From the NCBI RefSeq assembly GCF_030268965.1, contig NZ_BSSE01000019.1, forward strand, positions 91,532 to 155,531: DNA of 64,000 nucleotides, written 5' to 3'. The position numbers and the translations under genes are program-made. Below are positions 27,575-36,163 of the stretch, piece after piece. Every line of letters starts with the position of its first letter. Positions within the stretch are counted from its first letter, which is position 1. This DNA is from Microtetraspora sp. NBRC 16547 (GTDB lineage Bacteria; Actinomycetota; Actinomycetes; Streptosporangiales; Streptosporangiaceae). The notes under the pieces were generated by a model. That model saw nothing but the letters and a program-made list of their open reading frames with translations, made no database searches and had not been told where the DNA came from.

Positions 27575-29692
27575 GTGACAGGAGAAGTGGCAGGGGAAGA
27601 GCAGGCGCTGCGGGACGAGGCCGAGGCGCGCCTGCGGGCGCTCGCCGGAGAGAGCGCGCGGCTGCGCGACGACCAGTGGTCGGCGATCAAGGCCCTGGTG
27701 ATGGACCGGCGGCGCGCACTGGTCGTGCAGCGCACCGGCTGGGGCAAGTCGGCGGTCTACTTCGTCGCGACCGCGCTGCTGCGCGAGCTCGGCGAGGGAC
27801 CCACTGTGATCGTCTCGCCGCTCCTGGCCCTGATGCGCAACCAGATCGCGGCCGCCGAGCGCGCGGGCATCCACGCCGCGACGATCAACTCGGCCAACCC
27901 CGAGGAGTGGGAGAAGATCTACGCCCAGGTCGCCGAGGGCATGATCGACGTGCTGCTGGTCAGCCCCGAGCGGCTGAACAACCCCGACTTTCGCGATCAG
28001 GTGCTGCCCGAGCTGGCCGAGAGCGCCGGGCTCGTGGTGATCGACGAGGCCCACTGCATCTCCGACTGGGGACACGACTTCCGGCCCGACTACCGCCGCC
28101 TGCGCACGATGCTGACCGAGCTCCCGCCCGGCATCCCCGTCCTCGCCACCACCGCGACCGCCAACGCGCGGGTGACCAGGGACGTCGCCGAGCAGCTCGC
28201 GGCGAGCCCCGAGTGGGACGATCCCGCCGCCCCGCTGGTCCTGCGCGGCCCGCTGGAGCGCGAGAGCCTGCACCTCGGTGTCGTACGGCTCCGCGGGGCC
28301 GAGCAGCGCCTGGCGTGGCTGGCCAGGACGCTGCACGAGCTACCGGGCTCGGGCATCGTCTACACGCTGACCGTCGCCGCCGCCCAGGAGATCGCCGCTT
28401 ACCTGCGGGAGCAGGGGCACCGGGTGGCCGCGTACTCCGGGCAGACCGACCCCGCCGAGCGGCTGGCGGCCGAGGAGGACCTGCTCGCCAACCGGATCAA
28501 GGCACTGGTCGCCACCTCCGCGCTGGGCATGGGCTTCGACAAGCCGGACCTCGGGTTCGTCGTCCATGTCGGCGCTCCCGCGTCCCCCGTGGCGTACTAC
28601 CAGCAGGTCGGGCGCGCTGGCCGTGGGGTGGAGAAGGCCGAGGTGATCCTGCTCCCGGGCGCCGAGGACCGGGAGATCTGGTCCTACTTCGCCTCGTTGG
28701 CGTTCCCGCCCGAGCCGGTGGTCCGGGCGACGCTCGCGGCGCTGTCCGAGGAGGGCATGCTGTCCACGGCCGCCCTGGAGACCCGGGTCGACCTCAGCCG
28801 GGGCCGGCTGGAGATGATGCTCAAGGTCCTCGACGTCGACGGCGCGGTCCGGCGGGTCAAGGGCGGCTGGGAGGCCACCGGAGAGCCGTGGGAGTACGAC
28901 GCCGACCGCTACCAGCGGGTCGCCGCCGAGCGGAAGGCCGAGCAGGAGGCCATGCTCGGCTACATCTCCACCACGGAGTGCCGGGAGCGGTTCCTCCGCC
29001 GCCATCTCGACGACGACGAGGCGCGCCCGTGCGGCCGGTGCGACAACTGCACCGGCGCCCACCGCTCCCCGGACGTCGCGGCCGAGGACGTCCAGGCCGC
29101 GCACGAGCGCCTGGTCCGGCCGGGAGTGGACCTGGAGGCCCGGCGGCAGTGGCCGACCGGTCTCGCCGACCTGAAGGGCAGGATCAAGCCCGAGCTGTCC
29201 GCGGAGACCGGCCGGGCACTCGGCCGACTCACCGACATCGGCTGGGGCACCCGGCTGCGCGAGCTGCTCGCCCAGCAGGACGGGCCCGTTCCCGACGACG
29301 TGTTCAACGCCGTGGTGGGCGTGCTCAAGTCGTGGGACTGGCAGGGGCGGCCGGCCGCGGTGGTCAGCGTCCCGTCCGCCACGCGGCCGCTGCTCGTCCG
29401 CAACCTGGCCGAGCGGATCGCGCGGATCGGCCGCCTGGAATATCTGGGGGAGCTGGGCTACCGCGACGGATCACCGGGGCGGCAGTACAACAGCGCCCAG
29501 CGGGTCAACGCCGTCCGCGGCACCCTGGCCATGCCGCGCGATCTCGCGGGACGGATCGCCGCGGCCGGTGGCCCGGTCCTGCTGGTCGACGACCGGGTGG
29601 ACACCGGCTGGACGATGACGCTCGCCACGGCGCAGATCCGGCACGCGGGGGCTCCCGCCGTCCTGCCGCTCGTTCTCGCGGTGACGGCCTGA
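27575..29692 (+). CDS. recQ: RecQ-family ATP-dependent DNA helicase with C-terminal phosphoribosyltransferase-like segment
   Basis: A 705-residue helicase from GTG 27575 after AAGGA; the frame is open much further upstream but without support. RecA-like domain 1 has a Walker A variant RTGWGKSAVYF (about 51-61) and VVIDEAHCISDWGHDFRPDYRRL (about 153-175). Domain 2 has ATSALGMGFDKPDL and YQQVGRAGRG. The zinc-binding CRERFLRRHL .. CGRCDNC follows (about 468-492). There is no HRDC domain. Instead the last 120 residues end with VLLVDDRVDTGWTM (about 668-681), the PRPP-loop motif of type I phosphoribosyltransferases. RecQ unwinds DNA with 3'-5' polarity during repair. Confidence 0.92.
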   Translation: MTGEVAGEEQALRDEAEARLRALAGESARLRDDQWSAIKALVMDRRRALVVQRTGWGKSAVYFVATALLRELGEGPTVIVSPLLALMRNQIAAAERAGIHAATINSANPEEWEKIYAQVAEGMIDVLLVSPERLNNPDFRDQVLPELAESAGLVVIDEAHCISDWGHDFRPDYRRLRTMLTELPPGIPVLATTATANARVTRDVAEQLAASPEWDDPAAPLVLRGPLERESLHLGVVRLRGAEQRLAWLARTLHELPGSGIVYTLTVAAAQEIAAYLREQGHRVAAYSGQTDPAERLAAEEDLLANRIKALVATSALGMGFDKPDLGFVVHVGAPASPVAYYQQVGRAGRGVEKAEVILLPGAEDREIWSYFASLAFPPEPVVRATLAALSEEGMLSTAALETRVDLSRGRLEMMLKVLDVDGAVRRVKGGWEATGEPWEYDADRYQRVAAERKAEQEAMLGYISTTECRERFLRRHLDDDEARPCGRCDNCTGAHRSPDVAAEDVQAAHERLVRPGVDLEARRQWPTGLADLKGRIKPELSAETGRALGRLTDIGWGTRLRELLAQQDGPVPDDVFNAVVGVLKSWDWQGRPAAVVSVPSATRPLLVRNLAERIARIGRLEYLGELGYRDGSPGRQYNSAQRVNAVRGTLAMPRDLAGRIAAAGGPVLLVDDRVDTGWTMTLATAQIRHAGAPAVLPLVLAVTA

Positions 29693-29764
29693 CTCGGTCA
29701 CAGAGCCAGGCCGTCAGAGGCGGATCTTCACGACGCACGCAGCCACACGTCGCCGCACGCAGCG

Positions 29765-29784
29765 CGCGGGCCGTACGGCCCGCG
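29765..29784. terminator. 20-bp perfect palindrome between convergent recQ and the kinase gene
   Basis: CGCGGGCCGT followed by its exact complement ACGGCCCGCG, 73 bp past the recQ stop and 18 bp past the stop of the convergent kinase gene. It is symmetric and can act in both directions. There is no T-tract. Confidence 0.55.
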
Positions 29785-29801
29785 TCTTGCGGAGTCAGGA
29801 G

Positions 29802-30695
29802 TCAGAGGCGAGGGCGGGCGCCGAGGTAGGTGATGCACTTGGCGGCGAGGGCGTTCCCGGCCGAGAGGGCCTCGGCCGGCGGCTTGCCGGCCAGCCACGG
29901 CGGCAGGAAACCGGCGGCGAACGCGTCGCCCGCGCCGGTGCCGTCCGCGATCCGATCGATCGTCTCGGCGGACGCCCGGACCGGCTCGGCGCGGCCGTTG
30001 GTGTACCAGAGCGCGCCTTCCTTGTTGAGCTTGATCACGACCTGCGGGAACCAGGCCGTGAGCACCTTCGCCGCGGCGGCGGGTTCGTCCCTGCCGGTCA
30101 GCGCCTTGGCCTGGTGGGCGTTGGCGAGCAGCAGCTTGGCACCGTGGGTCCACTCAAGGAACGGCTCGGCCCCCGTGCGCTCCACGGGGGCGGCCGAGGC
30201 GCAGTCGATGGAGATCGACATCCCGGCCCGCCGGGCCAGGTCGAGCGCGGCCAGGCCGGCGTCGCGCGAGCCTTCGTTGATGAGCGTGTATCCCGATATG
30301 TGCAGATGGGCACCCGAGCTGAACAGGTCGCGGGGCAGGTCCTCGGGAGCGAGGGCGGCGTTGGCCCCGGGGTCGGACAGCATCGTCCGCTCGCCCTTGT
30401 GGGTGACGAGCACCACGCAGGTGCCGGTCGGCCGCTCGGGATCCATCACGAGCCGGGCGTCCACGCCGTAGCCCATCAGCTCCATGTCGCGGTTGCGGCC
30501 GGTGATGTCGGCGCCGCGACGGCCGATGAAGGCGACCTCGTTGCCCTCCACCGCGAGCCAGGACGCGACGTTCGCCCCGGAGCCGCCGCCGTGCATGGTC
30601 ACGACCGCCGGGGTGTCGCTCGCTCTCGCGAGGGGGAAGCGGGCGCGCGCCAGCGCGTCGGTCATGAGATCGCCCACCACGACGACCCGCGTCAT
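29802..30695 (-). CDS. PfkB-family carbohydrate kinase
   Basis: A 297-residue ribokinase-superfamily kinase. MTRVVVVGDLMTDAL opens the fold, HGGGSGANVASWLA is the substrate-binding glycine motif, and DGTGAGDAFAAGFL is the second PfkB signature with the catalytic Asp and anion hole. These enzymes phosphorylate sugars or nucleosides. The related pseudouridine-kinase operon normally has a pseudouridine-5'-phosphate glycosidase gene next to it; none is here, so the substrate stays open. The start follows AAGGTGG and is divergent from the GNAT/acyl-CoA-synthetase gene. Confidence 0.9.
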   Translation of the reverse strand: MTRVVVVGDLMTDALARARFPLARASDTPAVVTMHGGGSGANVASWLAVEGNEVAFIGRRGADITGRNRDMELMGYGVDARLVMDPERPTGTCVVLVTHKGERTMLSDPGANAALAPEDLPRDLFSSGAHLHISGYTLINEGSRDAGLAALDLARRAGMSISIDCASAAPVERTGAEPFLEWTHGAKLLLANAHQAKALTGRDEPAAAAKVLTAWFPQVVIKLNKEGALWYTNGRAEPVRASAETIDRIADGTGAGDAFAAGFLPPWLAGKPPAEALSAGNALAAKCITYLGARPRL

Positions 30696-30904
30696 GATGT
30701 CACCACCTTGCCAGCTGCTCGTGGAGGTAAGTCCGCCGGAGGGGTCGGCGTCCTCGCCGGATTATGAGGGCTATGCCGAGAAACTTAACAGCTTCCGGCC
30801 ACGTCGTGGGGAATTGGGTCGCCGCTCCCTGAGAGTCGATGCACAAGCGTTGTCAGCTTGTGCATCCTGCCGGGCCGTTCCGCGCCGGGACTACCCTCGG
30901 GTCT

Positions 30905-33544
30905 GTGGAATCCCGCTACCCCGCCCACTGGGAGGCGGACGTCGTGCTCTCCGACGGCGGAACGGCGCACCTGCGGCCGATCCGGCCGGACGACGCCGAT
31001 CTGATGCGCTCGTTCTACTCCCGCCTCTCCGAGCAGTCGATCTACTTCCGCTATTTCGGTCCCCGGCCGAGGCTGAGCGACCGCGAGATCGCCTGGTTCA
31101 CCAACGTCGACTACGACAACCGGGTCGCGCTCATCGCCACGATCGGCACCGAGATGGTGGCGGTCGTACGGTATGACCGGGTCCAGCCGGCCGACCACGC
31201 CGAGGTGGCCTTCCTCGTGGAGGACGCCCACCAGGGCAGGGGCATGGCATCCGTGCTCCTGGAGCACCTGCGGGCCGCCGCCAGGGAGCGCGGGATCCGG
31301 ACGTTCATCGCCGACGTGCTGCCCGCCAACCACCGGATGATCGCGATGTTCCGCCAGGCCGGATACACCGCGCAGAGCCACTTCGAGGACGGCGTCGTAC
31401 GGATGACGCTCGACCTGGCCACCACGGACAGCGCCGTGCAGGTGACGGCGGACCGCGAGCACCGTGCCGAGGCGCGGTCCATCGAGCGGCTGCTGAAGCC
31501 GGGATCCGTCGCGGTGATCGGCGCCAGCCGGGAACCGGGCGGCATCGGCCAGACCGTGCTGCGCAACCTGCTCGGCGCCGACTTCACCGGCCCGGTCTAC
31601 CCGGTGCACCGCGAGGTCAGGGCCGTGGCGGGGGTGCGCGCCTACCGGAGCGTGTCCGCGATCGACGGGGACGTCGATCTCGCCGTGCTCGCGATCCCCG
31701 CCGAAGGCGTGCTCGACGTGGTCGAGGAATGCGCGGAGAAGGGGGTGAAGGGCCTGGTCGTGGTGTCGTCCGGCTTCGGGGAGACCGGCCTCGAGGGGCG
31801 CGCCCGCCAGGACGAGCTGGTCCGCATCGCCCGCGCGTACGGCCTCCGCGTGGTCGGCCCCAACTGCCTCGGCATCGCGAACACCGACCCCGCGGTCCGC
31901 CTCAACGCGACCCTCGCCGCGACGCTGCCCGGCCGCGGCCGGGTGGGGTTCTTCAGCCAGTCCGGTGCGCTCGGCACCGCGCTGTTGCAGCGGGTGGCCC
32001 AGCGCGGCATGGGCATCTCGACGTTCGTCTCGGCGGGCAACCGGGCCGACGTGTCGGGCAACGACCTCCTGCAGTACTGGGAGGAGGACCCGGCGACCGA
32101 CGTGATTCTGCTCTACCTGGAGTCCCTGGGAAATCCCCGCAAGTTCTTCCGCCTGGCCCGGCGGATCTCCCGGACCAAGCCGCTCGTCGTCGTGAAGAGC
32201 CAGGGGGTGCCCACCGGGCACGCCGCACGCGTCCTCCGCCTCCCCGACACCGCCCTGAGCGCGCTGTTCCAGCAGGCGGGCGTGATCCGGGTGGACGACC
32301 TGGCCCAGCTGTTCGACGTCGCGCAGCTGCTGGCCCACCAGCCGCTGCCCGCCGGTCCCCGGGTGGGCGTGGTCAGCAACTCCGACGCGCTGGCGCTGCT
32401 CGCCGTGGACGCCTGCCGCGCCAGGGGCCTGGACCCGGTCCCGCCGGTCAACCTGGGGGCGCGGGCCGGCGGCACCGAGTTCGCCGACGCGCTCGGCGGC
32501 GTGCTCGCCGACGTGGACGCGGCCGTCGTGATCTACATGCCGCCGATCCCCGGAGGGCACGCCGAGGTCGCCGCCGAGCTGCTCCGGGTCGCCGGGGAGT
32601 CCGGCAAGCCGGTGCTGGCCAGCTTCCAGGGCGAGCTGGGGATGCCCGCCGACCTGCGCGTTCCCGGCGAGGGGCCGTCCAGGGGTTCCATCCCGTCCTA
32701 TCCCGCGCCGGAGGAGGCGGTCCGGGCGCTCGCCCACGTCGTGCGCTACGCCCGATGGCGCGAGCAGCCCGTGGGGACGCCCCCCGCCGTCGAGGGCGTG
32801 GACACCCGGCTGGCCAAGCGGCTGATCGCCGCGGCGCTGGAGTCCGGTGACGAACAGGTCGAGATCGACGCGTCGGAGCTGCTCGCCTGCTACGGCGTCG
32901 AGGTGTGGCCGGCGGAGCCGGTCGCCTCCGCCGACGCGGCGGTGGCCGCCGCCTCCCGGCTCGGATGGCCCGTCGCGCTGAAGCCGGTGCCCCGCCCCGT
33001 GACCGCCGCCGCCGATCCCGACGCCCCGCGCCGGTCCGGCACCGTACGGCTCGGCCTGAACGAGCCGGGCAGCCTCCGCCAGGCGTACGCCGATCTGGCC
33101 GCGACGCTCGCCCCGGACATGACGATCGCCGTGCAGCACATGGCGCCGCAGCCCTCCGCGACCACCGTGGTCGGTGTGATGCAGGACCGCGACGCCGGGG
33201 CGGTCGTGTCATTCGGCCTGGGCGACGTCGCCGCCCGGCTGCTCGGCGACCGCGCCTACCGCCTCGCCCCGCTGACCTGCGAGGACGCGGCCGCCCTCGT
33301 GCGCTCGGTGCGGGCCGCGCCGCTGCTCCTCGGCGAGTACGGCTACCCGCCGGTGGCCGTCGGAGCGCTGGAGGACCTGCTGGTCAGGGTCGGTCTCCTC
33401 GCCGACGCCCTGCCCGAGGTCTTCCGGATGGACCTGGACGAGGTCCTGGTGGGGGAGTCGGCGGTGGTCGTGCTGGGGGCCAGAGCCGTGCTGCGGCCGG
33501 AGGTCGGGCCCCGGCTCGATGTCGGGCCGCGCCGTCTGCGGTGA
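30905..33544 (+). CDS. GNAT acetyltransferase fused to NDP-forming acyl-CoA synthetase (protein acetyltransferase type)
   Basis: An 879-residue fusion. Residues about 15-175 are a GNAT domain (LRPIRPDDADLMRSFYSRLSEQSIYFRYF, HQGRGMASVLLEHL). A CoA-binding Rossmann domain follows (VAVIGASREPGGIGQTVLRNLL), then succinyl-CoA-ligase-like domains (VVGPNCLGIANTDP, GFFSQSGALGTAL) and an ATP-grasp-like C-terminus (LGWPVALKPVPRP). This is the Pat/PatA arrangement in which the synthetase part is often a regulatory remnant. The phosphohistidine region reads VVVKSQGVPTGHAARV and lacks the usual SHTG. GTG 30905 is chosen because the conserved part starts there; the ribosome site is weak. Confidence 0.9.
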   Translation: MESRYPAHWEADVVLSDGGTAHLRPIRPDDADLMRSFYSRLSEQSIYFRYFGPRPRLSDREIAWFTNVDYDNRVALIATIGTEMVAVVRYDRVQPADHAEVAFLVEDAHQGRGMASVLLEHLRAAARERGIRTFIADVLPANHRMIAMFRQAGYTAQSHFEDGVVRMTLDLATTDSAVQVTADREHRAEARSIERLLKPGSVAVIGASREPGGIGQTVLRNLLGADFTGPVYPVHREVRAVAGVRAYRSVSAIDGDVDLAVLAIPAEGVLDVVEECAEKGVKGLVVVSSGFGETGLEGRARQDELVRIARAYGLRVVGPNCLGIANTDPAVRLNATLAATLPGRGRVGFFSQSGALGTALLQRVAQRGMGISTFVSAGNRADVSGNDLLQYWEEDPATDVILLYLESLGNPRKFFRLARRISRTKPLVVVKSQGVPTGHAARVLRLPDTALSALFQQAGVIRVDDLAQLFDVAQLLAHQPLPAGPRVGVVSNSDALALLAVDACRARGLDPVPPVNLGARAGGTEFADALGGVLADVDAAVVIYMPPIPGGHAEVAAELLRVAGESGKPVLASFQGELGMPADLRVPGEGPSRGSIPSYPAPEEAVRALAHVVRYARWREQPVGTPPAVEGVDTRLAKRLIAAALESGDEQVEIDASELLACYGVEVWPAEPVASADAAVAAASRLGWPVALKPVPRPVTAAADPDAPRRSGTVRLGLNEPGSLRQAYADLAATLAPDMTIAVQHMAPQPSATTVVGVMQDRDAGAVVSFGLGDVAARLLGDRAYRLAPLTCEDAAALVRSVRAAPLLLGEYGYPPVAVGALEDLLVRVGLLADALPEVFRMDLDEVLVGESAVVVLGARAVLRPEVGPRLDVGPRRLR

Positions 33545-33548
33545 GGAG

Positions 33549-33574
33549 CCGGTTTCGTGTGAGTGTGAAACCGG
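33549..33574 (+). terminator. Hairpin after the GNAT/acyl-CoA-synthetase gene
   Basis: CCGGTTTC (33549-33556) pairs with GAAACCGG (33567-33574) across a 10-nt loop, 4 bp after the stop codon. There is no T-tract. It may end the transcript before the DUF5998 gene. Confidence 0.55.
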
Positions 33575-33601
33575 TGTCCCTTACAGGGCAGGATGGACCC
33601 C

Positions 33602-34192
33602 ATGAGGGAAACCCGAGTCTCCGCCGCCGGCCTGCGTGAGGCGATCGATCGCAGCGGCTACTACCCCGACCTGGTCGCCGACGCGGTCGACTCCGCCCTT
33701 GGCAAGGAACAGGTCACGGCGTACGTCGTGCATCACGAGGCCACGTTCGACCCGGCGATGGAGGTGCGCAGGCACGTCACCGTCCTGGTGCTCTCGCCCA
33801 CCCGTCTGCTGGTGTGCCACACCGACGAGCATCCGCCCGCCGAGGGCATGCCGGCCTCGCACGCCTCGACCACCACAGAGGCCGTACGGCTCAGCCGCAT
33901 CCAGTCGGTCGCGGTGACCAGGGTGGTCCCCGACCCGGCCTCGTATGTGCCGGGGGTTCCGCCCACCGAGGCGACCCTCACGATCGGGTGGGGGGCGATC
34001 TCCCATGTCGACCTGGAGCCCGCGACCTGCGGTGACGAGAGCTGCGAGGCCGACCACGGCTACACCGGCGCCATCACCGCCGACGACCTGTCCCTGCGGG
34101 TGAGCGAGGCGGCCGACGGCCCGGAGGCGGTCTCGCACGTGCTCGACTTCGCCAAGGCACTGTCCGAGGCCACCGCGCGCGCCGCCACCTGA
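33602..34192 (+). CDS. DUF5998 family protein
   Basis: A 196-residue actinobacterial protein of unknown function. It matches the family in my memory: LREAIDRSGYYPDLVADAVDSAL, EVRRHVTVLVLSPTRLLVCHTDE, TIGWGAISHVDLEPATCGDESCEADHGYTG and ADDLSLRVSEAADG. The Cys/His cluster CGDESCEADHGYTG could bind metal. There are no membrane segments. A start at 33593 would add three residues. It is followed after 19 bp by the alkaline-phosphatase-superfamily gene, so the next three genes are probably one operon. Confidence 0.9.
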   Translation: MRETRVSAAGLREAIDRSGYYPDLVADAVDSALGKEQVTAYVVHHEATFDPAMEVRRHVTVLVLSPTRLLVCHTDEHPPAEGMPASHASTTTEAVRLSRIQSVAVTRVVPDPASYVPGVPPTEATLTIGWGAISHVDLEPATCGDESCEADHGYTGAITADDLSLRVSEAADGPEAVSHVLDFAKALSEATARAAT

Positions 34193-34211
34193 CCGACGCC
34201 CTGGAGGTGAC

Positions 34212-35351
34212 GTGACCGAGTTCAGCCCCGGGCGCTCCGCCCTGCCGTACGTCCCCGATTACGGCGGAGCGTCGCTGGCCGACCTGCCCGGATCCGTGCT
34301 GGCGTCCCTGGGGGCCGGCTCCGGGAACACCCTGCGGCTCGATCCCGCCGAGCGGATCTGCCTGTTCCTCGTGGACGGCATGGGAGCCGAGCTGCTGCGC
34401 GCCCACCCGGACGCCGCGCCGTTCCTGTCCGCGCAGCCGGGACGGACGCTCACCGCAGGGTTCCCGTCCTCGACGCCGACGAGCCTGGCCACGCTCGGCA
34501 CGGGCATGCCGCCGGGCGAGCACGGGATGGTCGGCATCCTGATGGCCGTCCCCGGGGAGGGGCGGCTGTTCAACTGCCTGCGCTGGACCGCGCCCGGCCA
34601 CGCCGTCGATCCCGACTGGTGGCAACCGGCCGAGACCGTCTACCAGCGGCTTTCCGCGGCCGGTGTGGATCCGGTCTATGTCGCGCCCGGGGCGTTCAAG
34701 GGGACGGGGCTCAGCCGCGCCGTCTACCGCGGCGTGCGCCACGTCGCCGCGGACAGCGTGGACGACCGGATCGAGGGCGTACGGCAGGCGCTGCGAGGGC
34801 GGGCCTTCGTCACCGTCTACTACGGCGGACTGGACGCGGCAGGCCACGAGACCGGCTGGGGCAGCACCCAGTGGCTGGAGGAGCTGGCCGTCGTCGACCG
34901 GATGGCGCAGCGGATCGCCGAGTCGCTGCCGCGCGGCTCGGCCATGTACGTCACCGCCGACCACGGCATGGTCAATCCCACCGACAAGGTGGACGTGGAC
35001 CTGCGGCCCGAGCTCCGCGAGGGGGTGGCGCTCCTCGGCGGGGAGGCCCGGGTCCGGCACCTTTACACCGCGGAAGGGGCGGCCCCGGCGGTCCTGGAGA
35101 CGTGGGCCGAGGCGCTGCGCGGCCGGGCGTGGGTGGTCTCCCGGGAGGAGGCCGTCGAGTCGGGCTGGTTCGGCCCCGCCGTACGCCGCGAGTGGCTCGG
35201 CCGGATCGGCGATGTCGTGGTCGTGCCGTACGGTGACTGCGTGGTCGTGGCCTCCCGGACGGAGGCGGTCGAAGCCGCCATGATCGGTTATCACGGCTCC
35301 CTGACGGCGGCCGAACAGAACGTCCCGTTGCTGGAGGTAAGTGCCAGATGA
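34212..35351 (+). CDS. Alkaline phosphatase superfamily phosphodiesterase/nucleotide pyrophosphatase
   Basis: A 379-residue enzyme starting with GTG after GGAGGTGAC. The superfamily metal-binding pattern is present: FLVDGMGAELL near residue 55, the nucleophile region FPSSTPTSLATLGTGMPPGEHGMVG, and YVTADHGMVNP (about 237-247). There is no signal peptide, so it appears cytoplasmic, as in its actinobacterial relatives. It likely hydrolyses phosphodiester or pyrophosphate bonds; the substrate is unknown. Its stop overlaps the next ATG by 4 bp, which indicates translational coupling to the sulfurtransferase. Confidence 0.88.
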   Translation: MTEFSPGRSALPYVPDYGGASLADLPGSVLASLGAGSGNTLRLDPAERICLFLVDGMGAELLRAHPDAAPFLSAQPGRTLTAGFPSSTPTSLATLGTGMPPGEHGMVGILMAVPGEGRLFNCLRWTAPGHAVDPDWWQPAETVYQRLSAAGVDPVYVAPGAFKGTGLSRAVYRGVRHVAADSVDDRIEGVRQALRGRAFVTVYYGGLDAAGHETGWGSTQWLEELAVVDRMAQRIAESLPRGSAMYVTADHGMVNPTDKVDVDLRPELREGVALLGGEARVRHLYTAEGAAPAVLETWAEALRGRAWVVSREEAVESGWFGPAVRREWLGRIGDVVVVPYGDCVVVASRTEAVEAAMIGYHGSLTAAEQNVPLLEVSAR

Positions 35352-36163
35352 GCATCCTTGTCACGCCCGAAGAGCTCGCCGGCCTCGGCGAAATCACGAT
35401 CCTGGACGTCCGCTGGCGGCTCGGCGGTGGACCGTCCGACCACAAGTCCTATGTGGAGGGCCACATCCCGGGCGCGGTCTTCTGCGCTCTCGACGCCGAC
35501 CTCGCCGCCGCGCCCGGCGCGGGGGGTCGTCACCCGCTGCCCGAGGCGGCGGACTTCCAGGCCGCGATGCGCCGCCTCGGCGTGGACGGCTCCCGCCCTG
35601 TTGTCGTCTACGACGAGGCCGACTCGACGGCGGCGGCGCGGGCGTGGTGGACGCTGCGCTACTTCGGCCATCCCGACGTGCGCGTTCTGGACGGCGGCAT
35701 CCGGGCCTGGCGGCACGCCGGATACTCGGTGGTCACCGAGGAGCCCGCGGTGGAGACGGGGGACTTCACCGCGGTCGCGGGAGGCATGCCGATGCTCGAC
35801 GCCGACCAGGCCGCCGACCTCGCCAAGAGTGGCGTCCTGCTCGACGCACGCGCCGCCGAGCGCTACCGCGGCGAGGTCGAGCCGATCGACCCGGTGGCGG
35901 GGCACGTCCCCGGCGCGGTCAGCGCGCCCACGTCAGAGAACGTCGAGCCCGGCGGCCGGTTCCACAACCGTGAGTTCCTGCGCGAGCGGTTCAACACGCT
36001 CGGCGTGGTGGACGGGGTTCCCGTGGGGGTCTACTGCGGATCGGGTGTCACCGCGGCGCACGAGGTGCTGGCGCTGGAGCTGGCGGGCATCCCGGCCGCT
36101 CTCTACGTCGGCTCCTGGTCCCACTGGGTGGCCGACCCCGATCGCCCGGTGGCCACCGGCTGA
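35348..36163 (+). CDS. Sulfurtransferase (thiosulfate or 3-mercaptopyruvate type, two rhodanese domains)
   Basis: A 271-residue tandem rhodanese. Domain 1 (about 5-125; ILDVRWRLGGG, HIPGAVFCALDADL) has Asp in YDEADSTAAARAWW where a catalytic Cys would be. Domain 2 (about 155-265; LDARAAERYRGEVEPIDPVAGHVPGA) has the active-site loop YCGSGVTAAH with Cys230. The CGSGVTA loop favours 3-mercaptopyruvate-type enzymes. It moves sulfane sulfur to thiol acceptors in the cytoplasm. The start overlaps the preceding stop (ATGA). The last 61 bp overlap the 3' end of the convergent CHAT gene. Confidence 0.92.
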   Translation: MSILVTPEELAGLGEITILDVRWRLGGGPSDHKSYVEGHIPGAVFCALDADLAAAPGAGGRHPLPEAADFQAAMRRLGVDGSRPVVVYDEADSTAAARAWWTLRYFGHPDVRVLDGGIRAWRHAGYSVVTEEPAVETGDFTAVAGGMPMLDADQAADLAKSGVLLDARAAERYRGEVEPIDPVAGHVPGAVSAPTSENVEPGGRFHNREFLRERFNTLGVVDGVPVGVYCGSGVTAAHEVLALELAGIPAALYVGSWSHWVADPDRPVATG

